A stretch of 64,000 nucleotides of DNA. Origin: Candidatus Hermodarchaeum yapensis (GTDB lineage Archaea; Asgardarchaeota; Hermodarchaeia; Hermodarchaeales; Hermodarchaeaceae). The stretch spans positions 1 to 64,000 of the forward strand of contig JAEOSK010000007.1 in NCBI GenBank assembly GCA_016840405.1. The letters are read 5' to 3'. The notes below the pieces were generated by a model, which saw only the letters and a program-made list of their open reading frames with translations, ran no database searches and had not been told where the DNA came from. A program made the position numbers and the translations under genes. Below, piece by piece: positions 36,894 to 46,312 of this stretch. How positions within the stretch are numbered: position 1 is the stretch's first letter; each line of letters begins with the position of its first letter.

Positions 36894-37751
36894 TTGGTGC
36901 TTCCAATGGGTCGTAGCGCTTTCGCTGTTCTTATTGGGATTATTTTTACTTTTGGTTTAACTCTTCTTGCGGGACTCGTTTATTTCCCTTTGAATATTGC
37001 CATGTGGCTTCCCTTTGTGGGATTTATACTAGGATGTCTAGTCATCGGTGTGGTCGGGCGGTTCCGTATATTACATTTACTTCTCCTTTCTTTCGTCATT
37101 TACTTAGGGCTCATGGTGTTTCTTGCAGCCAACGTCTCACTGTGGACGGGTTTAGATTTTGGACTCTATTCGTTTGGTCGAATTGAACAAGCTTGGTCAC
37201 TCTTTATGGTATTCTTAGGTTCCATTCCCTTTATGGAGCTCCTTACTCAACAGGCCGCTTCTCTACGACTTATGTTCAGCGATTCCATTCTAGCAGTTTT
37301 TCTTGAATTCGCCGTTGCATCAATGCTCGTCCTTATCGTAGGGCTCATTATTACAATGATCGGCGGGTATTTCACTCGCTCATCGACACTCCATGTGGTG
37401 AGTGCTCCCGAACCTCCAGCAGAGGTTCCCGGGCCTGCGGTGCCGGCAACCGCACCACCAATGCAAGAACCCGCTCCTACCTTACCAGCTACAGTGCCTC
37501 CGGCTGAATATACTGCCATGGAAGCACCACCACCTACCTTGCCCGAACCTCAACCAGTCGAGGATGCACCGCCACTACCGTCAGATGCAAACCCTGCTGC
37601 TGCAGCAATTGCAGGGCTAAAAGGAAAGGCGACTAAGCACCTCAAAGGTACAGGTCAGAAGGCACCTGCTGGTCAATCTCGCTGTCCCCATTGTAACGCC
37701 ACTGTAATTCGTGGTTCTCGTTTCTGTAATGCTTGTGAGCGAGAAATTTAG
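36894..37751 (+). CDS. Membrane protein with Pro-rich linker and C-terminal zinc ribbon
   Basis: A 285-residue protein with about five hydrophobic segments in residues 8-165. Then comes a linker of about 80 residues made mostly of Pro, Ala and Glu (APEPPAEVPGPAVPATAP), and a C-terminal CPHC...CNAC zinc ribbon (about residues 264-281). Soluble zinc ribbons tethered to membrane segments are frequent in Asgard and other archaea, usually of unknown function. TTG 36894 is the listed start; ATG 36906 is a good alternative. Confidence 0.75.
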   Translation: MVLPMGRSAFAVLIGIIFTFGLTLLAGLVYFPLNIAMWLPFVGFILGCLVIGVVGRFRILHLLLLSFVIYLGLMVFLAANVSLWTGLDFGLYSFGRIEQAWSLFMVFLGSIPFMELLTQQAASLRLMFSDSILAVFLEFAVASMLVLIVGLIITMIGGYFTRSSTLHVVSAPEPPAEVPGPAVPATAPPMQEPAPTLPATVPPAEYTAMEAPPPTLPEPQPVEDAPPLPSDANPAAAAIAGLKGKATKHLKGTGQKAPAGQSRCPHCNATVIRGSRFCNACEREI

Positions 37752-37832
37752 TGGAGCAGTCAAACTCGGCGGATTTTTGCCTGTGAGACGTGTGTATGGC
37801 TTCCGTCGCAGAATATGTAATTATAGATAACA

Positions 37833-37841
37833 TTTATATAG
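37833..37841 (+). promoter_or_regulatory. TATA-like element of the first tfb gene
   Basis: TTTATATAG lies 236 bases before the start codon. It implies transcription from about 37862 and a long leader of roughly 215 bases. Alternative closer promoters are not obvious. Confidence 0.4.
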
Positions 37842-37861
37842 AAGGAAGAGCTGTTCGGGGC

Positions 37862-38076
37862 TACTCGAAACCTTAAAAAAGTTTCGTCATGCTGCGCGGG
37901 GTTACTCCCTGATATAACATGCTGTCTCTCTCTCCGTAGGTATCTTGTCATGAGGTAGGAGAGGTTCTAACCAAATTACAGTTCCCTGCCCAAAATCCTC
38001 TTTGAGGATGTGCATCAGTCTAATCGGAGATTAGATTCGCCACCGCGCACTCATCAGAATCATTGGTAGATTACAA
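37862..38076 (+). promoter_or_regulatory. Long structured 5' leader of the first tfb gene
   Basis: This gene-free stretch holds two perfect hairpins close to the start codon: ATCCTC / GAGGAT with loop TTT (37995-38009) and TCTAATC / GATTAGA with loop GGA (38019-38035). A 16-base block, TAGGTATCTTGTCATG (37937-37952), matches the leader of the second tfb at 12 of 16 positions with only transitions between them. Together these suggest post-transcriptional control of TFB, but the shared block is short and could be chance. Confidence 0.35.
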
Positions 38077-39045
38077 ATGGCAAATCCTGCTCAAACTTCA
38101 ACCCAATCTCGGTCCCAACGATTCCGGGACGCTACCGAGGCGGTAGTAGGGTGCTCGGACTGCGGTACAGCACAGGTGATTCGTGATCCTGTTCGAGGTG
38201 AGGTAATTTGCACCAATTGTGGACTTGTGCTTGATTCACACATGGTTGACCATGGACCAGAATGGCGAGCTTTCACCAGTGAAGAGCGTGACCGTCGTGC
38301 ACGCACAGGTGGGCCGATTGATTTCACTCGTCATGATAAGGGTCTTAGCACTACCATCGATTGGCGTGACCGTGATGCCAGTGGGCGAAAACTTGCTCCT
38401 GGATTACGGGCGCAAATTTATCGACTTCGAAAATGGCAAATCCGGACACGGGTACATTCCAGTATTGACCGGAATCTAGCCCGTGCTATGAGTGAACTTG
38501 ATCGAATCACGAGTCAACTCAGCGTTCCTCGTCCTGTTAAAGAAGCTTCGGCGATTCTTTATCGTCGGACCGTTGAACGGCACTTAATTCGTGGTCGCAG
38601 CATTGAGGCTATGATTGCAGCCTGTGTATATGCTGGTTGCCGTTTACGACAAGTCCCCCGGACCCTTGATGAAATTGCCCATCACAGTCGTATCAATCGG
38701 AAGGAGCTTGGACGGTGTTACCGTCTTCTTCTTCGAAAGCTTGATATGCGAGTGCCCATCGCACAACCCGCGGATTTTGTACCTCGGTTTGCACAAGCGT
38801 TAGAGCTCAGTAGCCGGTCACAGCGGCGTGCGATTGACATTCTCGACAAGGCAAAGGCCAAGGGGATTACTGCGGGTAAAGATCCCACGGGGTTGGCTGC
38901 AGCGACTCTATATATCGCTTCGATTCAAGAGGGTGAACGTCGGACCCAACGTGAAATTGCAAATATTGCTCGTGTCACGGAAGTGACGGTACGCAATCGG
39001 TACAAAGAAATGGTTCGGGTTCTGAATCTTCAAGTTGAGATCTAA
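38077..39045 (+). CDS. tfb: Transcription initiation factor TFB, paralogue 1
   Basis: A 322-residue archaeal TFIIB homologue that bridges TBP-bound promoter DNA and RNA polymerase. The zinc ribbon is CSDCG...CTNCG (about residues 26-47), followed by the B-reader/linker GPEWRAFTSEERDRRARTG and LSTTIDWRDRDASGR. Two cyclin-like repeats follow, with RVHSSIDRNLARAMSELDRI in the first and AKAKGITAGKDPTGLAAATLYIAS plus VTEVTVRNRYKEMV in the second. It is in tandem with a second copy 280 bases downstream; the two share long identical stretches, so they arose by duplication within this lineage. Confidence 0.96.
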   Translation: MANPAQTSTQSRSQRFRDATEAVVGCSDCGTAQVIRDPVRGEVICTNCGLVLDSHMVDHGPEWRAFTSEERDRRARTGGPIDFTRHDKGLSTTIDWRDRDASGRKLAPGLRAQIYRLRKWQIRTRVHSSIDRNLARAMSELDRITSQLSVPRPVKEASAILYRRTVERHLIRGRSIEAMIAACVYAGCRLRQVPRTLDEIAHHSRINRKELGRCYRLLLRKLDMRVPIAQPADFVPRFAQALELSSRSQRRAIDILDKAKAKGITAGKDPTGLAAATLYIASIQEGERRTQREIANIARVTEVTVRNRYKEMVRVLNLQVEI

Positions 39046-39150
39046 AGCCTGACGGGTCTCAACCCTTTCCCTTCTTTTAATATCTCTCTAGGATAGTGAG
39101 GGAAAAAAGAAAACATTTAAATATTTGTTTTACTAATAATTTAATGGGAA

Positions 39151-39158
39151 AGTTTATA
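39151..39158 (+). promoter_or_regulatory. BRE/TATA promoter of the second tfb gene
   Basis: AGTTTATAAGG preceded by GGGAA gives a good BRE plus TATA arrangement at about 39146-39161. The predicted start, near 39185, leaves a leader of about 145 bases containing an AGGTCT / AGACCT hairpin (39219-39236) and the block TAGATATCCTGCCACG (39201-39216) resembling the first tfb leader. The second copy is therefore transcribed independently. Confidence 0.55.
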
Positions 39159-39328
39159 AGGTTATCGAAGAGGAACGCGGTGCAACTTGCAATAACCCGC
39201 TAGATATCCTGCCACGTCAGGTCTCTTTAAAGACCTCTACGCACTATTTCCGCCCACATAATGCTTAGACACAATATACTGTGTATCTTAACCTTCCCTC
39301 TCCATCACTAGTAGGAGGAAGTATGTAT

Positions 39329-40291
39329 ATGGCAAAACATTCATCCGTTCATGACAATAATCGGCTCACCTTCGAGGAAAAAGACGAGCATCCCCGGTGT
39401 ACAGATTGTGGGAGCTCTGAAGTAGTTCGAGATGGGAGCCGAGGGGAAGTCGCATGCGCGAACTGTGGGTTAGTCCTAGCTTCTAATGCTATTGATTCAG
39501 GACCCGAATGGCGAGCATTCACTAGCGAGGAAAGGGATAAACGCGCACGTACAGGAAGCCCCATTAATTATGCTCTTCAAGATCACGATTTAAGCACCAC
39601 GATTGACTGGCGGAACCGGGATGCAGCTGGTCGTCAGATTTCTACCAGTCGGCGAGCTGAAATTTACCGGCTTCGCAAATGGCAACGGCGTTCACGTGTT
39701 CATTCCAGCATTGAGCGGAATTTGGCTAGTGCCATGAGTGAATTGGATCGGCTGAGTAGCCAGCTGGGTGTTTCGCGAACCGTCAAGGATACAGCGGCTG
39801 TTATGTATCGGCGTGCTTTGGAACGGCGACTCATTCGTGGTCGTAGCATTGATGCAATGATTGCTGCAGCGATGTATGCAGCTTGTCGTCTCCGAGAAGC
39901 TCCATGTACTCTTGATGAAATTGCCTATCACAGTCGCATTAATCGGAAGGAACTCGGTCGATGCTATCGGCTCCTACTCCGACGATTAGATGTTCGTATG
40001 CCCGTCTCGCAACCCACTAACTTCATCCCACGATTCGCGAACAGTCTGGGACTCAGTAGTCGAGTACAACGTCGAGCTATCCAGATTCTCGATGACGCCA
40101 AAGCTAAAGGTATAACCGCTGGTAAAGATCCCACCGGCCTGGCGGCGTCAGCTCTCTATATTTCAGCAATAATGGAGGGCGAACGACGCACGCAACGCGA
40201 AATCGCTGAAATAGCCCATGTCACTGAAGTCACAGTCCGAAACCGCTACAAAGAACTTGTCCGCGAACTCCAGCTTGCTGTCGAATTCTAG
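39329..40291 (+). CDS. tfb: Transcription initiation factor TFB, paralogue 2
   Basis: About 320 residues, closely similar to the preceding TFB: zinc ribbon CTDCG...CANCG, then GPEWRAFTSEERDKRARTG, LSTTIDWRNRDAAGR, two cyclin repeats and VTEVTVRNRYKELV at the end. Start ATG 39329 is chosen since GGAGG at 39314-39318 is ten bases away and MAK then parallels MAN of the first copy; ATG 39323 is also possible. Differences concentrate in the N-terminal 25 residues and scattered surface positions. Having its own promoter and leader suggests different expression conditions rather than different core function. Confidence 0.95.
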   Translation: MAKHSSVHDNNRLTFEEKDEHPRCTDCGSSEVVRDGSRGEVACANCGLVLASNAIDSGPEWRAFTSEERDKRARTGSPINYALQDHDLSTTIDWRNRDAAGRQISTSRRAEIYRLRKWQRRSRVHSSIERNLASAMSELDRLSSQLGVSRTVKDTAAVMYRRALERRLIRGRSIDAMIAAAMYAACRLREAPCTLDEIAYHSRINRKELGRCYRLLLRRLDVRMPVSQPTNFIPRFANSLGLSSRVQRRAIQILDDAKAKGITAGKDPTGLAASALYISAIMEGERRTQREIAEIAHVTEVTVRNRYKELVRELQLAVEF

Positions 40292-40357
40292 TCAAAGTTG
40301 TGACCAGCTAGACTTAAAAAAGCAGTAGAGCATTGGGAGTCGCGGAGGCTCTCTTTT

Positions 40358-40894
40358 TTGGTTGAACAGATTGTTTTTGAAAAACTCTCCCGCGAAGAAC
40401 TACTCAAAATCATCGACATGTATGCCAAGAACTGGCTAGCAATTGATGGCACCTGGTTTCTTGCGGCAGAACAAAAATTTGATCTAGACACAGCTCTCGA
40501 GTTAGACACGGAATCATGGCGTCGGTTTTCTCCGGTCGAAGCGCAACGCATCATGAAGGAAATCGGTATACCTCCTAACTCCGGTTTAGAGGGGTTGAAA
40601 AAAGCTCTTCAGTATCGCGTCTATGCCCGATTGAACAAACAGTCTATCGAGGAAGTTGATGCAACACGATTCATTTATCGGATGGAAAAATGTCGGGTTC
40701 AAGAAGCACGGAAACGAAAAGGGCTCCCAGATTTTCCCTGCAAATCAGTAGGTTTAGTTGAATACACAGAATTTGCTAAAACCATCGATCCACGAATAAC
40801 GACTCGGTGTCTAGGTTGTCCACCAGATCCACATCCTGATGAGTGGTGGTGTGCATGGGAATTTACACTTCATGATCATAATATAACGACCTAA
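40358..40894 (+). CDS. DUF6125-like conserved protein
   Basis: A 178-residue soluble protein. KIIDMYAKNWLAIDGTWFLAAEQKFDLDTALELD and WRRFSPVEAQRIMKEIGI resemble the DUF6125 family, whose function is unknown. Near the C-terminus several Cys (Cys127-like in MEKCRV, FPCKS, RCLGCPPDPHPDEWWCAWEF) suggest metal or Fe-S binding. TTG start is supported by GGAGG at 40344-40348. It follows the second tfb by 66 bases; a shared transcript is possible. Confidence 0.75.
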   Translation: MVEQIVFEKLSREELLKIIDMYAKNWLAIDGTWFLAAEQKFDLDTALELDTESWRRFSPVEAQRIMKEIGIPPNSGLEGLKKALQYRVYARLNKQSIEEVDATRFIYRMEKCRVQEARKRKGLPDFPCKSVGLVEYTEFAKTIDPRITTRCLGCPPDPHPDEWWCAWEFTLHDHNITT

Positions 40895-41116
40895 AATACA
40901 AATGAGCTGCTCTTCTAAAGCATCCAGGAAAGTGATCTCATAAGTTCTATTGCTTTGATTTTCTTTTTAATTTCTTGAACAGCAAGTCGAGTATCCAGAA
41001 ATTAATTGTTCTTTTTTTCAGGCATTTTTTTCAAAGGAAATATTTAATATCAATCATTTCCAGCAATACATTTTATTGAAGAATTCATCTATTTTAATAT
41101 CGAGAGTGAGGATTCA

Positions 41117-41656
41117 ATGAATGAAGTTAGACCTAAACTTTGGTTAAGAGTAACGGAAATAATTCTAGGGCTTCTAGCATTAATTGCTAGCTTTTTCATC
41201 ATGGTGTTTCCCGTTTTCAGTTTGGACCTCTTTATCCTCCTAATTGCTCTTGGTCTTGTAGGGTTAGGGCTAGCCCGGATCCTAAGGGGACTCTTTTCAA
41301 AAGTTCTATCGAGAATTAAACGCGAGTTTAGTATTGTTGTTGGTTTCATTTTACTCGTTGGCTCTCTGTTTATATTTCTCAATCCCTCTATCGCCACATT
41401 TCTCTCTTTCTGGATACTTGCAGCTATCTTGAGTGCCCTTGGACTAGTTCGAATATTTATCGGAGCACTAACCAAAAACTATCCCCAAAAACTCAAATAC
41501 ACACTTGTAATTCTGGGGACCATAACACTACTCTTAGCTTTGATGGCTTTTGTTCTTCCCCTCACAATCGGTTACTTGGTAATCTATCTTCTTGCAATCG
41601 GATTACTAACAGCGGGAATCGGAAGAATAACTCTTGGACTCTTCGGGTTCAAATAG
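41117..41656 (+). CDS. DUF308/HdeD-like membrane protein
   Basis: A 179-residue protein with six membrane helices in three pairs, each pair ending in a Gly-rich turn followed by Arg (GLGLARILRG, ALGLVRIFIG, TAGIGRITLG). This internal triplication is typical of DUF308/HdeD proteins. GTGAGG precedes the ATG. It starts a plus-strand group with MscS and CorA; an envelope or osmotic role is inferred from neighbours only. Confidence 0.75.
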   Translation: MNEVRPKLWLRVTEIILGLLALIASFFIMVFPVFSLDLFILLIALGLVGLGLARILRGLFSKVLSRIKREFSIVVGFILLVGSLFIFLNPSIATFLSFWILAAILSALGLVRIFIGALTKNYPQKLKYTLVILGTITLLLALMAFVLPLTIGYLVIYLLAIGLLTAGIGRITLGLFGFK

Positions 41657-41767
41657 AATAATGAACTAAAATCCACAATTAGTACAGCACAAACTGCAAA
41701 TAAATAACATTATTTAGGCTACTCGTTGAATTGCCTTCACTGATTTCGAACACCAGTCATTTCCATT

Positions 41768-42682
41768 ATGGTGAATGAGATGCAACCAACTGATCCATTT
41801 ACAGCATTCCTTGAAGCCCTGATATTCTGGTGGCAGCTATGGGGTTGGCGGGTCATTCCAATAATTGGGGTAATCCTTGTATGGATAATATTGATTATTA
41901 CCTATGGTATACTACGACGGGTTCTGAAGAATCGGGCTAGAATTGCAGGTGTGCCTCCTGATGCCATTAATGGACTGATTTTAGCTATCGGATTTGGTCT
42001 CATTTATGTTGGTGTCATAGCTTTCATGGTTGGCTTTCCAGACATCTTTTCATATTTCGTAGTAATATTGGGAACTAGTTCTCTCATCATTGGCGCTGCA
42101 ATTGGTATTGCTGTTGGACAAGCCGTGCGGAATTTTGTTTCAGGTCTTTATGTTATTTTTTCGAGACCTTTTCATGTCGAAGACTACGTTAAGATTGGTG
42201 ATAAAGAAGGAATCGTTAAGGAAATCAGTATGAATTATACAAAACTGTTACAACCAGATGGATCCGATATTCTAGTACCGAATAGCAAGGTTCTCGATTC
42301 GGAAATTACAAATTTTATGTTTGAAAAACAAAAGCTCGCAGGCTTATTAGAAAATATCGAGGAAGTGGACAGAAAACAACGAAGCGTACTTCGCCAAGTG
42401 AGTAAAGTCATCGAAGTTGAGAAAATCGTACGATATGTGTTCCCAATGGCGTTTCATACAAGTCAGGATCTACGAAAACTACGTGACGCCTTAGACCAAG
42501 TTTGCAAAAAATGGGGAACCAAATTCGGCTTCCGACCCGTTTATGAAATCACTGAAGTTGAACAATTCGCCTTTAAATACAATTTTGTCCTTTTTTCAGA
42601 CAATGCAAGAAAAATACTTGAATTCAAACCTGCATTTATGGATGAAATTCTTAATGCAATATTCATTTCTAAAAACACCTGA
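41768..42682 (+). CDS. Small-conductance mechanosensitive channel (MscS family)
   Basis: A 304-residue MscS-type channel that opens when membrane tension rises. Two helices lead to the pore-lining segment with small residues (IGAAIGIAVGQAVRNFVSGLYVIFSRPFHVEDYVKIGDKEG, about residues 110-150), which is the family signature, then the beta domain with NYTKLLQPDGSDILVPNSKVLDSEITN. The C-terminal part is alpha/beta as in MscS. Neighbouring CorA and MscL genes support a role in osmotic and ion homeostasis. Confidence 0.92.
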   Translation: MVNEMQPTDPFTAFLEALIFWWQLWGWRVIPIIGVILVWIILIITYGILRRVLKNRARIAGVPPDAINGLILAIGFGLIYVGVIAFMVGFPDIFSYFVVILGTSSLIIGAAIGIAVGQAVRNFVSGLYVIFSRPFHVEDYVKIGDKEGIVKEISMNYTKLLQPDGSDILVPNSKVLDSEITNFMFEKQKLAGLLENIEEVDRKQRSVLRQVSKVIEVEKIVRYVFPMAFHTSQDLRKLRDALDQVCKKWGTKFGFRPVYEITEVEQFAFKYNFVLFSDNARKILEFKPAFMDEILNAIFISKNT

Positions 42683-42764
42683 ATGCAATTTTTCAAGTAA
42701 CGAAAATAAAGAACCTAAACCATAATCTGTACACAAACTAAATCACCTAATGATGGTGGATTAG

Positions 42765-43823
42765 ATGTCAAGGTTATTCCAAAAAAAATCTAAAAAATCC
42801 GGTCTTCCTCCAGGAACTCCTGCATACGTTGGTGAAAAGAAGCCTACGGAGACGCGAATCACGATCATTGAGTATGACAAAGAAAACCTCCATGAAAAAG
42901 AAGTCAAAACAATTGAGGAATGTCTTGAGGCTAAAGAGAGTTCGTTGGTAACATGGATAAGAATTACCGGTCTAAAGCAAATACCGCTTTTAGAGCATTT
43001 AGGAAAAGAATTCAAAATTCATCCTCTAGTGATTGAAGATATACTGAACACAACTCAACGACCAAAAATTGAAGATTATAAAGCTTATCTCTTCATAGTC
43101 GTAAAAAACGTTGATTTCACTTCAAAAGAGATTGAATCGAATCAAGTAAGCATCATTTTAGGACCAAATTTTGTTATTTCAATTCAAGAGAATCAAGAAA
43201 CAATTCTCCAACCTATCATAGATAGAATTCGGAATAATCGGGGAATCATTCGACAAATGAAAAACGACTTTTTAGCTTATGCAATATTAGACGCTGTTTT
43301 AGATAACTACTTTACTGCAATCGAAAAATTAAGTGATAAAATTGAGGTAGTAGAAGACGAATTAATCAGTAATCCCGTACAAGATACTCTACACGAAATT
43401 TATCATTTAAAACAAAACCTAATTGTTCTTCGCAAATCAATTTGGCCTTTTAGAGAAGTCGTCAGTCGGATGGAACGAGGTCGCTACACCTTGATTGATG
43501 AGAAACTCCTCATCTACATTCGCGACATCTACGATCATTCTATTCAAGTAATGGAAACCGTAGAAACCTATCGTGATATGCTATCCGGTATGCTTGATAT
43601 CTATCTATCTAGTGTCAGTAATCGAATGAACGAGGTCATGAAGGTTCTCACAATCATTGCCACTATCTTCATTCCACTGACCTTGATTGTAGGAATATAT
43701 GGAATGAATTTTAGATTTATGCCCGAACTTGAAATACCCATTGCCTACCCTCTTGTCTGGCTATCTATGATAATTGTAGGATCAGTTTTAGTTGTGTTTT
43801 TCAAACGAAAGAGATGGATCTGA
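42765..43823 (+). CDS. corA: CorA-type magnesium/cobalt transporter
   Basis: A 352-residue CorA. The large N-terminal cytosolic domain contains HPLVIEDILNTTQRPKIEDY (about residues 87-106). The long stalk helix is followed by two membrane helices, and the pore signature YGMNF is at about residues 312-316, just after TLIVGI. The C-terminus ends in basic residues KRKRWI facing the cytosol, as usual. The gene is 82 bases behind mscS. Confidence 0.95.
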   Translation: MSRLFQKKSKKSGLPPGTPAYVGEKKPTETRITIIEYDKENLHEKEVKTIEECLEAKESSLVTWIRITGLKQIPLLEHLGKEFKIHPLVIEDILNTTQRPKIEDYKAYLFIVVKNVDFTSKEIESNQVSIILGPNFVISIQENQETILQPIIDRIRNNRGIIRQMKNDFLAYAILDAVLDNYFTAIEKLSDKIEVVEDELISNPVQDTLHEIYHLKQNLIVLRKSIWPFREVVSRMERGRYTLIDEKLLIYIRDIYDHSIQVMETVETYRDMLSGMLDIYLSSVSNRMNEVMKVLTIIATIFIPLTLIVGIYGMNFRFMPELEIPIAYPLVWLSMIIVGSVLVVFFKRKRWI

Positions 43824-43985
43824 AGTTTTTAATTTCAAATAATTGAACTCGTCAGTACTTCGGAGATCTTCTAAATTTCAAAGAAGATTATCACAACATA
43901 TTCAATACAATATAGAAAACATAATCAAATTTTGTTCATGCAGAATCGACTAATTGTTGACATAATTATATGACTTCATACGATT

Positions 43986-44261
43986 TCAAGTTACGACTCG
44001 TTGCTCGGCTAATTCTTTTAATCGCACTAGCCCCAAATTGATCTTGTCTTTCAATTCTGCGACATCCTTTTCTTCAGCTTCTTTTTTATCAAAGAGCACT
44101 ACTACTGAAAGCTGAAGCTTTCTTAACGAAAGAAATATCTGATAACTCATTTGATGTTGTTCAGGGATGTCAATCGAATAAGTTACCGGCCAATCCCATT
44201 CTTTTGTAGTTTGCTTAATGAATTGCTTAATCCAAAAGGAAAGTTCATTTTCTAATGTCAT
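43986..44261 (-). CDS. Hypothetical 91-residue protein
   Basis: A small soluble protein: N-terminal amphipathic helix with Trp (ELSFWIKQFIKQTTKEWDWP), two beta strands (QIFLSLRKLQLSVVVLFDKKEAE) and a C-terminal helix rich in Lys, Glu and Leu. I recognise no family. A TATA-like element on the minus strand at 44326-44336 lies 65-75 bases upstream of the start, supporting expression. Confidence 0.55.
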   Translation of the reverse strand: MTLENELSFWIKQFIKQTTKEWDWPVTYSIDIPEQHQMSYQIFLSLRKLQLSVVVLFDKKEAEEKDVAELKDKINLGLVRLKELAEQRVVT

Positions 44262-44325
44262 TTTGCTTCCTTAAATTTTTTTTTCGAGGAAATAAAAATA
44301 CTATGGAACTCTTTTATTGACTCCA

Positions 44326-44336
44326 CCTTTTATATT
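44326..44336 (-). promoter_or_regulatory. TATA-like element for the 91-residue protein
   Basis: On the minus strand the sequence reads AATATAAAAGG. With transcription starting about 25 bases downstream, near 44300, a leader of about 40 bases precedes the ATG at 44261. Confidence 0.4.
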
Positions 44337-44344
44337 CTGTTCCA

Positions 44345-44586
44345 TATATTTCTGTTTAGTTCGTTGGTTTGGAGACGCGTATAGAATTTGTCTAAGTGGC
44401 CATAGTCGATTTTTGGATTAGCTGTTCTTTGTTTGTCTTAGATCTGCGTCATGAAGAATGGTAACACACCCAGGGATTTGAGTTCGGTTAAAGTCGGAAT
44501 GAAGGTTTATGGTGTCCTCTACTTTTGGTGCTACATTCCTTTGAATGAATGCTCTCAAGATGCAATTCTAATATTCATCTATTGAT
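44345..44586. other. Gene-poor gap before mscL
   Basis: Together with the promoter just described, about 325 bases (44262-44586) lie between two minus-strand genes. On the plus strand an ATG near 44452 opens a frame of about 45 codons (MKNGNTPRDLSSVKVGMKVY...), with no ribosome-binding site and no recognisable similarity. I do not call it a gene. No RNA or repeat is seen. Confidence 0.3.
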
Positions 44587-44967
44587 TTATTCAATACCTA
44601 ATCGGGATGTTATTTTGACTAAGATGAAGATGACAAACGCCACTACGAGAAATGTGATTAGCTCTTGGATGAATAGAGTTGGAGTGAAGGTTGCAATTGG
44701 AGGCGCTTCCCATCCAATTGAAACGAATAGCACTGATAGAATCGGTGTTATGAAACTGGCAACTAACTGGGATACAAGTCGTCCAAGGTAAAGAGCCATA
44801 ATAAACGCAACAGCGAGACCCATTACCTTGTATTCTTTGAGAAAGTCTTTGAACTCTTGCCACAAACCTCTCTTTTCGGGTGGTGGTGGAGGCGGAGCTG
44901 GTTCAATGGCTTCTCTAATTCGCTTTAATTCTTCTAACATTTGATCTTCTTTTGACATTTCCATCAA
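44587..44967 (-). CDS. mscL: Large-conductance mechanosensitive channel (MscL family)
   Basis: A 126-residue protein. After an N-terminal stretch of Glu-rich helix and six prolines, WQEFKDFLKEYKVMGLAVAFIMALYLGRLVSQLVASFITPIL follows, matching the MscL entry helix and first pore helix; FIQELITFLVVAFVIFILVKITSRL matches the second. The periplasmic loop is short (about 25 residues) and no long C-terminal bundle is present. The Pro-rich N-terminal extension of about 35 residues is unusual. A tension-gated safety valve role is inferred. Confidence 0.85.
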   Translation of the reverse strand: MMEMSKEDQMLEELKRIREAIEPAPPPPPPEKRGLWQEFKDFLKEYKVMGLAVAFIMALYLGRLVSQLVASFITPILSVLFVSIGWEAPPIATFTPTLFIQELITFLVVAFVIFILVKITSRLGIE

Positions 44968-45116
44968 TTCCTAGCGAATTTGAATACTCTTGTTCTCCGT
45001 ATTTATAATGTTAAATAAGTTCAATCAAACCGTTGAATGTGGGCTTAACCTTGAAGGGGGGAAAAGGATTTTACACTTCTATTACTTACTACTGACGCGT
45101 TACTCTTATTTGGTGA

Positions 45117-45800
<684 letters not shown>

Positions 45801-45818
45801 ATGAAAAATCTGAACGAT

Positions 45819-46100
45819 TCATTTGGATTTGCGTTGTCGCTCATCAATTTCTTTGTAGAGTTTTAATTTCGTCTCGCGGTGGTGTTTGACAGCCAGTGTG
45901 AGATCTTGGATGAGGTTGGTCATTTCCGTGTCACTTAATTTGATGGTTTGAGCGTTTCCTTCACCGTCTGCGACGCGCACAAAGAATCCACCTTCTTTTA
46001 TGTAGCGATCTTTTTTTGTTTCGGGTGGAAAACCATCAACAGTAAGAACTGATGAAATCTTTTGCTCGAAGAAATGAACTATCTCTGCTACTTTAGTCAA
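45819..46100 (-). CDS. Hypothetical 93-residue protein
   Basis: A small protein convergent with tpiA. It has an N-terminal helix (KVAEIVHFFEQKI), a beta-rich middle (YIKEGGFFVRVADGEGNAQTIKLSD) and a C-terminal basic coiled segment (HHRETKLKLYKEIDERQRKSK). No family is recognised; the basic tail could bind nucleic acid, which is a guess. Confidence 0.55.
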   Translation of the reverse strand: MTKVAEIVHFFEQKISSVLTVDGFPPETKKDRYIKEGGFFVRVADGEGNAQTIKLSDTEMTNLIQDLTLAVKHHRETKLKLYKEIDERQRKSK

Positions 46101-46312
46101 GATTTAGTCACCGATGGCTTATCTACTAAGACCCCCTATAAAGCACTCTCTTTAACGTGAATACTGTATTTTTACTCTCATCTATTCACTTAGTTTTTTG
46201 CTTCGACATGCTTTTATGGATGTCAATATCTTCTCCCTAAGCAAACACGTGTTCTCTTGTGGGAGAACCGTTCAAGTATCGAAAAACAACATGTCTTATC
46301 GAGGAATGATTG

